Positions 16,774 through 25,352 are shown, numbered from the stretch's first letter. The stretch: 64,000 nt of DNA from an uncultured Bacteroides sp. (GCF_963676325.1 NZ_OY781099.1:186001-250000); one strand, 5' to 3'. Numbers and translations are program-made. Notes: generated by a model not told the origin, from the letters alone.

Positions 16774-17223
16774 TCATCTGGAAACGTGTATAGTGTCCCC
16801 AATAATATTGTCCTTAAATGGGTTCTCATTTGACAATGTGTCTGATTGATTTTGACTAGCAGCAAGTTTTATTATGGTTTTATCGCTTAACTGGAAGGTA
16901 AAAGTATCTTCTGTTAATGTCAATATTCGTGCTTTCTTTTTACTTAGAATAAAAAAAGAATCATTCAAAGTCGTCCAACTTCTATCATACACTATGTCTA
17001 TTACTTCGTCATTAAATCTATGATTCTTATAGTAATAAAATTTTTGATAACTACCATTTTTATTGAAACAATATCCTTTTATGCCAGCTTTTTTGTTAAC
17101 TCGAGGACTTATTATATCCCAATACTTAGTATGATTATTTGATATAAGTTTATCTTGTTTTTTTTGATTATCACAAGAGCAAAGACATATTAGAACCATA
17201 AATATTATTATATGTGATTTCAT
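16774..17223 (-). CDS. putative lipoprotein, likely immunity of Rhs tip remnant 4
   Basis: 149 residues with a lipoprotein signal (MVLICLCSC; Cys17). The mature part has YWDIISPRVNKKAGIKGYCFNK, FFILSKKKARILTLTEDTF and TIIKLAASQN, a beta-rich pattern. It starts 3 bp after the stop of Rhs tip remnant 4, the usual immunity position. No named family. Confidence 0.5.
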   Translation of the reverse strand: MKSHIIIFMVLICLCSCDNQKKQDKLISNNHTKYWDIISPRVNKKAGIKGYCFNKNGSYQKFYYYKNHRFNDEVIDIVYDRSWTTLNDSFFILSKKKARILTLTEDTFTFQLSDKTIIKLAASQNQSDTLSNENPFKDNIIGDTIHVSR

Positions 17224-17226
17224 TTT

Positions 17227-17503
17227 TTATTTCTTATTTGATAAAGTTAGTTTGTAAGAAGAAGTATATTTATGTTCAAACGAAATTTGATATCCTGTAT
17301 TAAGTTTATTAAATTGATCTACTAACCCTTGATTCTGAGACTCTTGGGCACCGTCTTTAAAAACAGCTTTCGAGAGAATACCCATAAAAGCACCTGTAGT
17401 TTGGTTTTTAAAATCCGGTGTTGTGTTTTCAAAAGATTTATCACCCATTTGGCCAATCCAATCCGTGCATGTGTTCTAGTTCCTTTCCATTATATTTAAA
17501 TAC
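17227..17503 (-). pseudogene. Rhs tip remnant 4
   Basis: The first about 55 bp (17449-17503) encode FKYNGKELEHMHGLDW, the Rhs core just before the toxin boundary. A stop follows at once in that frame (PNG then TGA). In a shifted frame a 73-codon tail reads GDKSFENTTPDFKNQTTGAF, MGILSKAVFKDGAQES and SSYKLTLSNKK. This is the end of a toxin domain of unknown type fused to a short piece of Rhs core by deletion. The apparent ATG at 17448 is at the junction and probably not a real start. Confidence 0.6.
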
Positions 17504-17558
17504 TAATTTTACTTTTCTTTTTTTATAAAAAAATATCGGTTGAAAAACATATTCATAA

Positions 17559-17903
17559 TCAGCAATTTACATATGAAAAATTTAGATCACCTTTTATTTT
17601 TTTGATAATTTCCAACACATTATCAGGTACAGTCACTCCCCCGTGATCATAAGAAGAGGTTATCCCAATAAAGATATCTACTTCCAAGAATGAAAAATCA
17701 TTAATTAGATTAATAATATTATCTGTGGTGTCAATATCTTCAATATCTATTAATATATTAAAGCAAGAGCCCTTTTTATATATAGAAAAAATGAAATTAT
17801 TTTCTAACCTTCTTACCAACGTTTCATATACATCACAAGGAACATCCAACATCCTTAATGTAAATCCGATTTCATCTACATCATTATCTCTTTTAATTAT
17901 CAT
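17559..17903 (-). CDS. small cytoplasmic protein, likely immunity of Rhs tip remnant 5
   Basis: 114 residues from ATG 17903 (a TTG two codons earlier also fits). There is no signal peptide or membrane segment, so it is cytoplasmic, unlike the lipoproteins nearby. It has an acidic alpha/beta pattern (IGFTLRMLDVPCDVYETLVRRLE, CFNILIDIEDIDTTDNIINLIN, DIFIGITSSYDHGG). It begins 6 bp after the stop of the frameshifted Rhs tip at 17910-18857. A cytoplasmic immunity protein would fit a toxin that acts inside cells, such as a nuclease. No family recognised. Confidence 0.55.
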   Translation of the reverse strand: MIIKRDNDVDEIGFTLRMLDVPCDVYETLVRRLENNFIFSIYKKGSCFNILIDIEDIDTTDNIINLINDFSFLEVDIFIGITSSYDHGGVTVPDNVLEIIKKIKGDLNFSYVNC

Positions 17904-17909
17904 AATCAA

Positions 17910-18857
17910 TTACTTTTTATCATTATATTTTTTTGCTAAAGATTCTAGTTCTTTCCAATTATAATTGTCTGCACCTTTTCTTCCTTCTTTATTTTTTAAG
18001 CTCTCAATATGTTTTCCAAATTCTTTTCTATCTATTTTGTATTTCTTAGCAACATCATCTATTTGTTTGCCCTCGTATTAGAACCCATCTTGTCACCTTT
18101 AGCATTATTTTTAGAACCAATTCCACGACTGTTTTTAGGTGAATTTTGCACATTTCCACTTGTACTCCCGACTTTGCTAATATTATTTACAGCCTTTGCC
18201 ATCACCATCATTCCGTGACCAGCTTCTACAGCTCCACCTGCCGCAATAGCACCCCCGACAGGAATGGCAACTCCTGTTCCTGAACCACCCACAGCAAGTG
18301 ATCCTCCAGTTAACGTTTTTCCTCCCCCATCAATAACCTCCGCACCTCCAATAACTGCAGCTAAAACATGTCCAATATACTTGACCTGCATTATAATGCG
18401 ACTCATTGTTTGCGGTAGAACTACTGCTAATTGTTCTACTACTAATAGATATATCATCTATAACGGCATCAATAATACCACTTACTACATCCCAGCCGTC
18501 TCTGCCGTCAGTGTCAATTATCCGAATAGGATTATTAAAACAATAAACATACGGCGAAACATCATAATATTTCTCCGCCAAAGGATCCATCACCTTCCAT
18601 CTCCCAATAGCAGCATCATAATGTCGTGCACCATAATCATACAAATCCAATCCATGCATACGGTCAAGTTCCTTGCCATTGTACTTGTATCTGTTATCAG
18701 AATTATCAAGACCTTCACCGAAAGTCATCCCAAAGGGATAATAATGATTGGTTTGTTCATCGTTCCGTTCTGATTGAATACTACATGGTTATTTCCTTGA
18801 TGATTCTGTATATAGTAATGATAAGTGGGTGTTGTACCATTCATTGTTATATAAATA
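17910..18857 (-). pseudogene. Rhs tip remnant 5 (core plus effector domain, frameshifted)
   Basis: Core motifs are clear: YHYYIQNHQGNN, DNRYKYNGKELDRMHGLD, DYGARHYDAAIGRWKVMDP and SPYVYCFNNP. The pre-tip has DGRDGWDVVSGIIDAV and a Gly/Ala-rich hydrophobic stretch (about 18180-18330). The end reads KIDRKEFGKHIESLKNK, KGADNYNWKELESLAKKY before TAA 17910, an arrangement seen at the end of polymorphic toxins. At least three frameshifts break it: a 1-bp loss near 18758, one near 18387 and one near 18075. It also lacks any Rhs N terminus, ending at 18857 inside the core. The neighbouring candidate immunity gene is intact. Confidence 0.7.
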
Positions 18858-18875
18858 TTTTTGATATTCATACTT

Positions 18876-19517
18876 TTAGTTTGAATATGGAAGCCACTTT
18901 TTTAGTTTGGGAGCTTCTATGTATGGTGTATAGTTGTTGATCTTCACAATAAAGAAGAACGTAGCATTTTCCATTTTTTTGTCTATAAAACAAATGTTTA
19001 ATAAATAGTTTTGCCATTCTTTTTCAATATCTTTTATATGTTTATTTCTCGCATACCCTTCAATATAAGTACAACGAAATAGTAGATTGTCATTACCGCA
19101 TATTTCATAATAAGGGGACAGAAGCAAAGCATTTGATAAAATACAAGTTTCTTTTGAAATATTTGCCTGTATTATATTTACAGCCTTTAATGTACCAATG
19201 TTCTGCACATTAGGAATTACACAAATTGAATCATTTTGTTCATTCTTCAGAAACTTTTCAATTGCTAAATTTTTATCGCAAATATTCTTATTGCCTACCT
19301 GCACCGGTATAAAAAAAGAATATTGTTTATAATCTATTGGAATCGAATATGATTTTCCTTCTGCTTTTAGAATTTGCTGCTCAAACGAAGATTCAATTTC
19401 TTGTTTTTGTAAAGCTACTACATAATATCCTTTAATCGTAATTAAAGAATCAATATCCTGAGAATATACACAATTATGCAGGAAGCATAAAAATGCTATA
19501 ATGATTATTTTTTTCAT
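18876..19517 (-). CDS. secreted hypothetical protein
   Basis: 213 residues with a signal peptide (MKKIIIIAFLCFLHNCVYSQ). The mature part contains SLITIKGYYVVALQKQEIESSF and FFIPVQVGNKNICDKNLAI; four or more cysteines are spread through the middle. No family recognised. It sits upstream (on the minus strand) of Rhs remnant 5 with the Rhs break falling 18 bp past its stop, which suggests it was once the immunity gene of yet another tip. Confidence 0.5.
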   Translation of the reverse strand: MKKIIIIAFLCFLHNCVYSQDIDSLITIKGYYVVALQKQEIESSFEQQILKAEGKSYSIPIDYKQYSFFIPVQVGNKNICDKNLAIEKFLKNEQNDSICVIPNVQNIGTLKAVNIIQANISKETCILSNALLLSPYYEICGNDNLLFRCTYIEGYARNKHIKDIEKEWQNYLLNICFIDKKMENATFFFIVKINNYTPYIEAPKLKKWLPYSN

Positions 19518-19526
19518 ATTCGTTAA

Positions 19527-19721
19527 TTAAGGTTTTCTTGTCCAAAGTCTCCCATCACCCATATTTTGTTTTGACGAATCTCGTCTATTGAAAATTATTT
19601 TTTGTAAACTGTATTTTCCGGGTGAATTTAATAAATTATATTTAATAATCGCTATTCTCTTGTTTTTATCTTGTTTCACATTGCTGTTCGTATCCTCTAA
19701 AAAAAATAAACTGGTTATCAA
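19527..19721 (-). CDS. short basic ORF, possibly a toxin-tail remnant
   Basis: 64 codons with a TTG start, reading NSNVKQDKNKRIAIIKYNLL, SLQKIIFNRRDSSK and GRLWTRKP. There is no ATG start and a stop lies shortly upstream. It ends 10 bp before the secreted gene at 18876-19517, so it may be the last scrap of the toxin that gene once matched. Weak evidence. Confidence 0.25.
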   Translation of the reverse strand: MITSLFFLEDTNSNVKQDKNKRIAIIKYNLLNSPGKYSLQKIIFNRRDSSKQNMGDGRLWTRKP

Positions 19722-19747
19722 CCAATTAAAAAATAATATTTACCAAT

Positions 19748-19888
19748 TAGGTGGCAGAGGTGGCAGTAAAAAAGCCTTTTTTACCTTTCCAGAAATAAAA
19801 ATTTGAAAAATCCGCAATTTGCGGAATTATCAAATTTTATTTTTCAGAATCAGAAAAAGTATTATTTTGCTGCCACCTCTGCCACCTA
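19748..19888. repeat. long palindromic element A
   Basis: Perfect 19-bp inverted arms (19748-19766 and 19870-19888) each contain two copies of the 9-mer AGGTGGCAG. Between them an AT-rich imperfect palindrome centres on TCCGCAA-T-TTGCGGA (19811-19825). No coding frame or transposase is present. Confidence 0.85.
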
Positions 19889-19941
19889 TAAAAATATATG
19901 TATTTATTAATCAATGCTTTACAAAATCCGGCAAGCCGACA

Positions 19942-20080
19942 GTGGTGTAGATGGTGTACATAAAAAGAGTTTTTTCAGCTTTCAGAAAATTAATTTTGAA
20001 AAATCCGCAATTTGCAGAATTATCAAAATTTTATTTTTCAGAACGAAAAAAGAACGATTTATGTACACCATCTACACCAC
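19942..20080. repeat. long palindromic element B
   Basis: Perfect 23-bp inverted arms (19942-19964 and 20058-20080) contain the near-tandem 9-mers GGTGTAGAT and GGTGTACAT. The centre (TCCGCAATTTGCAGA, 20004-20018) and flanking AT-rich sequence match element A closely, although the arms differ in sequence. Confidence 0.85.
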
Positions 20081-20239
20081 CGGAATAAATATCTTGCTGA
20101 TAATCAGGTGTGTTTAGTTGGCTGTAAAGTGCTTAGCTGGCAATAGCAGAATAAATGCAATATGAGTTATTGCAAGGCTGCTTTGGAATTATTGAATAAG
20201 AAAAGGGAGGTTAGTAATTCTTAAAGGAGGGGATAAAAT

Positions 20240-20299
20240 AAACATGTACAAGATTGGGAGTAAACTTGTACATGTTTACTTTCAATCTTGTACATGTTT
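20240..20299. repeat. palindromic element D
   Basis: Perfect 17-bp arms (20240-20256 and 20283-20299) flank a second, smaller imperfect palindrome (20261-20278). The motif CTTGTACATGTTT occurs twice in direct order. It lies 20 bp before the insertion sequence. Confidence 0.75.
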
Positions 20300-20320
20300 G
20301 GATTGACTTAACCTTATAAA

Positions 20321-21640
20321 CAGGGCAAACGCATTATAATAATTACTTAAAATGATTATATATATTACCTAATAAATGCATGTTATATTATTAATATTAA
20401 AGCTTTAAACATTTTTCTAAGTTAATTATATTTATTATCTTTATAAAGAAATTAGAAACATAAATTAGTAGAAAAATGAGCATAATTAGTCTTTGTAAAC
20501 AAATCAACGATACTCGTATTGACAGAAAAAAGGAACATTCAGTAGAATCGATAGTATATATTGCCATGGCTGCAGTTCTTTGTGGTGCTGATTCTTGGAA
20601 TGAGATAGAAGAGTTTGGTAACTCCAGGAAAGATTTCTTTGCTGAACGTATTTCTTCTTTCAGGAATGTTCCCTCACATGATACCTTTAATCGCTTTTTT
20701 AGTAGTCTTTCACCCGATTATTTTGAACGTGTTTTCCGTTATTGGATGTCTGAAATTTGTGAAAAATATGAAGGAGTTGTGGCCATTGATGGAAAAACCA
20801 TACGGGGTGCCAGCAAATGCACCCGCTCCAATCCAGAAGGAGAATCTCGTTTTAAACTTCATATGGTAAGTGCCTGGGCAGCAGCTAATGGGGTAACCTT
20901 AGGACAGGTCAAGGTAAATAGGAAAAGCAACGAGATTACGGCTATTCCTGAACTCCTTAGCGCTCTTGATCTACAGAACTGCATAGTGACGATTGATGCC
21001 ATGGGATGTCAAAAGGCAATAGCCAAAAAGATTATCGATAAAGAAGCAGACTATGTTCTTCATGTAAAAAACAACCAAAGAAAACTGTATGTCGATTTAC
21101 GGGCATGGTTTGAAGAGTTGGACAGAAATGAGAGTGATAAAAATATAGCATATAGTGAAACTCAACATGCCAAATACCGGACGGAGGAAACAGGACATGG
21201 ACGCAAAGAAATCAGGGAATGCTTTGTATACAATCATGAAGGATTTGAGGTGTTTTTTAAAGAGTGGAAAGGAATAAAATCAATAGTAAGAGTTACTTCA
21301 GAAAGAACAATCATTAAGACAGGGGAGATATCTTTAGAAAAGAGATATTATATAACTTCCTTAGGTTTAGAGCCTCAGAAAATAGCAGAAGCAGTACGAG
21401 CGCACTGGTCTGTGGAAAACAATTTGCACTGGCAGTTAGATGTTTCCTTTGGAGAAGACGCCGGAAGAAAAACAGGAAATGCTGCCCAGAACTTTTCATT
21501 AATGAATAAGATAGCACTTATGATACTAAAGAAAAGTCCAAGAAAAGGCAGCATTAAAGGAAAAAGAAAAGCAGCCGGATGGGATCAAGGGTTCCTCTGT
21601 GAACTTTTATTGGCGCAAAATTTTTAATGCGTCGCCCCTG
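20321..21640 (+). mobile_element. ISAs1-family insertion sequence, complete
   Basis: Imperfect terminal inverted repeats start with CAGGGCAAACGCATTA at 20321 and CAGGGGCGACGCATTA on the opposite strand at 21640. Both ends are flanked by a perfect 10-bp target duplication ACCTTATAAA (20311-20320 and 21641-21650). It carries one transposase gene. The clean duplication suggests a fairly recent insertion. Confidence 0.9.
20476..21627 (+). CDS. ISAs1-family transposase
   Basis: A 383-residue DDE transposase. The N-terminal part has the DUF4372-like ISAs1 segment (SVESIVYIAMAAVLCGADSW, NEIEEFG, PSHDTFNRFF). The catalytic acids are in VAIDGKTIRG (first Asp), VTIDAMGCQ (second Asp) and the ENNLHWQLDVSFGEDA segment (Glu). 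Length and layout are complete with no frameshift, so it is probably active. The stop lies 13 bp inside the right end of the element. Confidence 0.93.
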   Translation: MSIISLCKQINDTRIDRKKEHSVESIVYIAMAAVLCGADSWNEIEEFGNSRKDFFAERISSFRNVPSHDTFNRFFSSLSPDYFERVFRYWMSEICEKYEGVVAIDGKTIRGASKCTRSNPEGESRFKLHMVSAWAAANGVTLGQVKVNRKSNEITAIPELLSALDLQNCIVTIDAMGCQKAIAKKIIDKEADYVLHVKNNQRKLYVDLRAWFEELDRNESDKNIAYSETQHAKYRTEETGHGRKEIRECFVYNHEGFEVFFKEWKGIKSIVRVTSERTIIKTGEISLEKRYYITSLGLEPQKIAEAVRAHWSVENNLHWQLDVSFGEDAGRKTGNAAQNFSLMNKIALMILKKSPRKGSIKGKRKAAGWDQGFLCELLLAQNF

Positions 21641-21690
21641 ACCTTATAAAATGATTAGTTTCCGGTTAAATCTATCTTAGTTTGCAGGCA

Positions 21691-23388
21691 TTACTTTGCT
21701 TGAGCTGAAGCAGTCTGAGGTGAACTTGCCTTAACCGTACTTAAGATGCTCTTGTATTTATCAGAATTTTTGAGCAGTTCAATTGCTTTTACCAACCCAT
21801 CATCGTTCTTTAACTGTTGAGCAATTGCTCCCTTCTGATATTGATAGCGCTTCACAATCTCAGCCGAAATCAATGACTTGATATCTTTTGAGAAATGATC
21901 GAGGTCGCGATCAAGGTTATGGCTCAATTTCTTTTCCAGTGCCTTGAACTCTTCGGAAGCATCGTCCATATATCCTTCGAACTCTGCTACTTCCTTCAGG
22001 TTTTTAAGTACCTTGTCGCTCTGGCGGTCATACTTGAAATTAGACTTGTTGACCAGCACCTTGAAATCATTATAATCTTCGTTGGTCAATGCAAACTCCT
22101 TAACAGGAGGAATGGTTGAATGCTTCTGGCAATAGCCGTTTGCATATTCAAAGATTATTTTATCCATTGTGAGGTAATAAAGGATATTCGGGATTTTTTC
22201 CGCTTTGATTTCCACATCCGGCATAATACCTCCGCCATCGCGGACTTCTCTGCCGGCAGCGGTATGGAATACAGTGGTAAGGCTATCGGGCACACGTCCC
22301 ACACTTCCGTCTTCATTGCGGTGTTTGTAATCTAAAGCCTGAACACATCGTCCGCTAGGAATGTAATACTTTGCAGTGGTTAGCTTCAAACTGCCACCGT
22401 AAGGCAGGTTTCTGGTGGTTTGTACAAGTCCTTTTCCAAACGTTCTAGTTCCCATAATCACGGCACGATCTAAATCCTGAAATGCACCGGCAAGAATTTC
22501 AGATGCAGAGGCCGATCCATTGTTTACTAACACTGTAATAGGAATATCAGGATCGATAGGGTCGCGGGTTGTTTTATATGCTCTGTCCCATTGCTTCATC
22601 TTTCCACGGGTAGCAACAATCTCTTTTCCTTTTGGAAGGAACATGTTTGCTATTTCAACGGCTTCGTCCAGCAGTCCGCCACCGTTACTCCGTAAGTCGA
22701 TAACCAATGAAGTAATACCTTTCTTTTTCAGGGCAAGAAAAGCATCTTTAAACTCTTTGGCGGGCTTTCCGGTGAAAGAGCTTAGCTGGATGTATCCTGT
22801 ATTATTAGCTTCAACACTGTAATAAGGTACTGCAGGAATCTGAATTGATTCACGCATTAGTTTGAATTCCAAAGGCTTTTTTGCACCAAGGCGTTCCACT
22901 TTAAGAATAAAACTTGTGCCTATCTGTCCCTTTAATTGCTCGCTGACCTGTGCCACAGATTTGCCTTTCAGGTCTTTTCCGTCAATCTCCAGCAAAACAT
23001 CGCCCGGTTTTAATCCGGCTTTTGCCGCAGGCATACCTTCGTAAGGTTCATCAATAACAACTCTTCCTTTATAATAAGAAATAACAGAGCCTATACCTCC
23101 ATAGCTTCCTTTAATCATCAGATTAAGGTCGCCCATATCTTCTTCTGCATAATATTCTGTGTAGGGATCTAATGCTTCAAGCATGGCATCGATACCAACC
23201 TTAATACTTTTGTCGGGCTTTATGGTGTCTACATAAAACATGTTCAACTCTTTGAATATAGAATTGAAGACATCCAGATTCTTAGCTATCTGGAAATTTT
23301 TATCATCACCTTTAAAGCTGGAAAAACTAAGTCCCAGTAGAATGACTCCAACCAGGATAGCGCTCTTTTTAACAAGGAACTTTTTCAT
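21691..23388 (-). CDS. S41-family C-terminal processing peptidase
   Basis: 565 residues with an N-terminal membrane anchor or signal (MKKFLVKKSAILVGVILLG). A PDZ domain lies at about 85-175 (GMPAAKAGLKPGDVLLEIDG). The tail-specific protease domain has Ser294 in NNGSASASE and Lys319 in TFGKGLVQ, the Ser/Lys dyad of CtpA/Prc. An alpha-helical C terminus ends in a Gln/Ala tail. It would cleave the C termini of exported proteins in the periplasm. It lies just past the insertion sequence, tail to tail, and is intact. Confidence 0.93.
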   Translation of the reverse strand: MKKFLVKKSAILVGVILLGLSFSSFKGDDKNFQIAKNLDVFNSIFKELNMFYVDTIKPDKSIKVGIDAMLEALDPYTEYYAEEDMGDLNLMIKGSYGGIGSVISYYKGRVVIDEPYEGMPAAKAGLKPGDVLLEIDGKDLKGKSVAQVSEQLKGQIGTSFILKVERLGAKKPLEFKLMRESIQIPAVPYYSVEANNTGYIQLSSFTGKPAKEFKDAFLALKKKGITSLVIDLRSNGGGLLDEAVEIANMFLPKGKEIVATRGKMKQWDRAYKTTRDPIDPDIPITVLVNNGSASASEILAGAFQDLDRAVIMGTRTFGKGLVQTTRNLPYGGSLKLTTAKYYIPSGRCVQALDYKHRNEDGSVGRVPDSLTTVFHTAAGREVRDGGGIMPDVEIKAEKIPNILYYLTMDKIIFEYANGYCQKHSTIPPVKEFALTNEDYNDFKVLVNKSNFKYDRQSDKVLKNLKEVAEFEGYMDDASEEFKALEKKLSHNLDRDLDHFSKDIKSLISAEIVKRYQYQKGAIAQQLKNDDGLVKAIELLKNSDKYKSILSTVKASSPQTASAQAK

Positions 23389-23431
23389 ATTACAGTTTTT
23401 GAATTCGTGATAAAAGTAAACGAATAACTCC

Positions 23432-24418
23432 TTATTGCGAAATAATGGTGTTAATATTTAACTTTATTTCATCCCATTGTTTCTTTGGCATGCTAGTTCC
23501 TACCACTTGGATAACATTTCCTGATAAAACAGAACCAATATTAGCACATTTTTCCAATCCATATCCGCAGGTTAATCCGTAAAGGAATCCGGCTGCAAAG
23601 AAATCTCCGGCACCGGTAGTATCCACCACTTTATCAACCAAGATGGCCTTGGCATGAATTTCTTCCGTTCCTTTCTTTATATAAGATCCTTTTGATCCGA
23701 TCTTAACGATTGCAATGCTACACATCTCTGCAATTACACCCAAAGCTTCAATAGGTTCTTTCCCGGTGAATGATTTTGCCTCTTCTTCATTAGCAAAAAC
23801 AATGTCCACGTAGCTTTCTATTAAAGAGGTGAAGAACTCAAGATCGCTCTCAACTACATTGTAGCTTGCCAAATCCAGGCACACTTGCAATCCGGCTTCT
23901 TTAGCCAGTTTGATGGCACGAAGAATCATTTCATGATCCTGTACCAGATACCCTTCAATAAATAAATAGGTGTATCCCTCGAACAATTCAATGGAAAGAT
24001 CGTCTGCAGTTAATGAAGAAGCTGCCCCAAGAAAAGTACCAAAAGTTCTTTCGCCATCTGGTGAGATGAATGTTGAAGCCACTCCTGAAGGCAAATTACT
24101 GGTCAATAATTTCTCTTCGATGTTATTTTTAATAAGATTTTCGCGATAAAATTCTCCAAATTTATCATTTCCTACTTTTCCTATGAATCCTGTTCCGGCA
24201 CCAAGACTGGCCAGTCCTAAGATTGCATTTCCGGCAGATCCACCTGTTGCAAGATGGGTTTTCATCTGTGAAAATCTATCGTTAATCTGCTGAAGCTTAG
24301 TCTCATCAATAAGCTGCATACTACCTTTGGGTAATCCCATTTCATGTAGTATCTCATCGTCTTTTAATGTTGCAAGAACGTCTACCAGGGCATTGCCTAA
24401 ACCTATAATTTTATCCAT
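23432..24418 (-). CDS. PfkB-family carbohydrate or nucleoside kinase
   Basis: 328 residues with the PfkB signatures GGSAGNAILGLASLGAG near residue 59 and DTTGAGDFFAAGFLYG at about residue 262, which holds the catalytic Asp. The family phosphorylates ribose, adenosine or other sugars with ATP. Bacteroides homologues are usually called adenosine or sugar kinases; specificity cannot be read here. A TATCTTTG -7 box lies on the minus strand at 24436-24443. The 43-bp gap to the protease gene downstream allows cotranscription. Confidence 0.88.
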   Translation of the reverse strand: MDKIIGLGNALVDVLATLKDDEILHEMGLPKGSMQLIDETKLQQINDRFSQMKTHLATGGSAGNAILGLASLGAGTGFIGKVGNDKFGEFYRENLIKNNIEEKLLTSNLPSGVASTFISPDGERTFGTFLGAASSLTADDLSIELFEGYTYLFIEGYLVQDHEMILRAIKLAKEAGLQVCLDLASYNVVESDLEFFTSLIESYVDIVFANEEEAKSFTGKEPIEALGVIAEMCSIAIVKIGSKGSYIKKGTEEIHAKAILVDKVVDTTGAGDFFAAGFLYGLTCGYGLEKCANIGSVLSGNVIQVVGTSMPKKQWDEIKLNINTIISQ

Positions 24419-24499
24419 TTACAAATTTTTTTCTGCAAAGATATTGCATATTTCAATAATTCCTATTACTTTTGCAACGCATTTTAGAAAAAGGAACAT

Positions 24500-24576
24500 T
24501 CTTCGATAGCTCAGTTGGTTAGAGCATCTGACTGTTAATCAGAGGGTCGTAGGTTCAAGTCCTACTCGAAGAGCCA
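24500..24576 (+). tRNA. tRNA-Asn(GTT), copy 1
   Basis: A complete cloverleaf: acceptor TCTTCGA with TCGAAGA, D-loop AGCTCAGTTGGTTAGAGC, anticodon loop CTGTTAA (GTT) and T-loop GGTTCAAGTCC. CCA is encoded at 24574-24576. Confidence 0.97.
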
Positions 24577-24600
24577 CTTTAGTTTTTTAAAATGCAACAT

Positions 24601-24674
24601 TCTTCGATAGCTCAGTTGGTTAGAGCATCTGACTGTTAATCAGAGGGTCGTAGGTTCAAGTCCTACTCGAAGAG
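24601..24674 (+). tRNA. tRNA-Asn(GTT), copy 2
   Basis: Identical to copy 1 over 74 nt, 24 bp downstream. Unlike copy 1 the 3' end is followed by CAC, so CCA is not encoded and must be added. Confidence 0.97.
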
Positions 24675-24733
24675 CACAAAGCCTGCATTTTTAATGTGGG
24701 CTTTTTTGTTTTTACTACTTAATCTATACTTCT

Positions 24734-25258
24734 ATGCATCCATTGGCTCAGTTTGGCTTTTGTCCTAAATGTGGTTCTTCTCATTTTGAAGAGAATAATG
24801 TGAAATCAAAAAGATGTCGTGACTGTGGTTTTGTCTACTATTTCAATCCTTCATCGGCTACCGTTGCTTTTATTTTAAATGAAAAGAGTGAGCTACTGGT
24901 ATGTCGCCGTGCAAAAGAACCCAAAAAAGGAACGCTTGATTTGCCCGGAGGGTTTATAGATATGGGTGAAACAGCCGAAGAAGGGGTTGCACGGGAAGTG
25001 TTGGAAGAAACAAGCCTGAAAGTGGGCAAGGCAACATACCTGTTTACCTTGCCTAATATTTATATCTATTCCGGTTTTCCTGTACATACGCTGGATATGT
25101 TTTTCCTTTGCGTGGTAAAGGATTGCTCTAAGTTTGATGCAAAGGACGATGTGGCCGATTCTTTCTTCCTTCCTTTAGACCAGATAAATCCGGAAGAGTT
25201 TGGATTGGATTCTGTCAGAGAAGGGGTTGTTCGGTTTAAATCGTTTAGATCTTTATAA
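24734..25258 (+). CDS. Nudix hydrolase with N-terminal zinc ribbon
   Basis: 174 residues. Cys10/Cys13 (CPKC) and Cys28/Cys31 (CRDC) form a zinc ribbon, and a full Nudix box runs from Gly73 to Leu95 (G-x5-E-x7-RE-x2-EE). This layout resembles NUDIX hydrolases of the NADH pyrophosphatase or ADP-ribose pyrophosphatase type. Substrate is not known. It lies right after the two tRNA-Asn genes. A Lys/Pro-rich segment (KEPKKG) precedes the box, as in many such proteins. Confidence 0.9.
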   Translation: MHPLAQFGFCPKCGSSHFEENNVKSKRCRDCGFVYYFNPSSATVAFILNEKSELLVCRRAKEPKKGTLDLPGGFIDMGETAEEGVAREVLEETSLKVGKATYLFTLPNIYIYSGFPVHTLDMFFLCVVKDCSKFDAKDDVADSFFLPLDQINPEEFGLDSVREGVVRFKSFRSL

Positions 25259-25321
25259 AAAGTGACGGTTCATGCAGGGGTAAACGCTTAGTTCTTTTTT
25301 AGCTTTTTTACCATGCTTCCT

Positions 25322-25352
25322 TTTGTATCCTCAATGGAAGGTTGTATTTTTG
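25322..25352 (+). promoter_or_regulatory. Bacteroides-type promoter of the TPR gene
   Basis: TTTG (25322-25325), 19 nt, TATTTTTG (25345-25352). It overlaps the longer reading frame starting at 25313 and so supports ATG 25367 as the real start. Confidence 0.65.

Noticed and set aside
18264..18773. Plus-strand 169-codon frame opposite Rhs remnant 5
   Set aside because: The minus strand holds clear Rhs core motifs; the plus frame is Pro/Ile/Ser-rich with no family.
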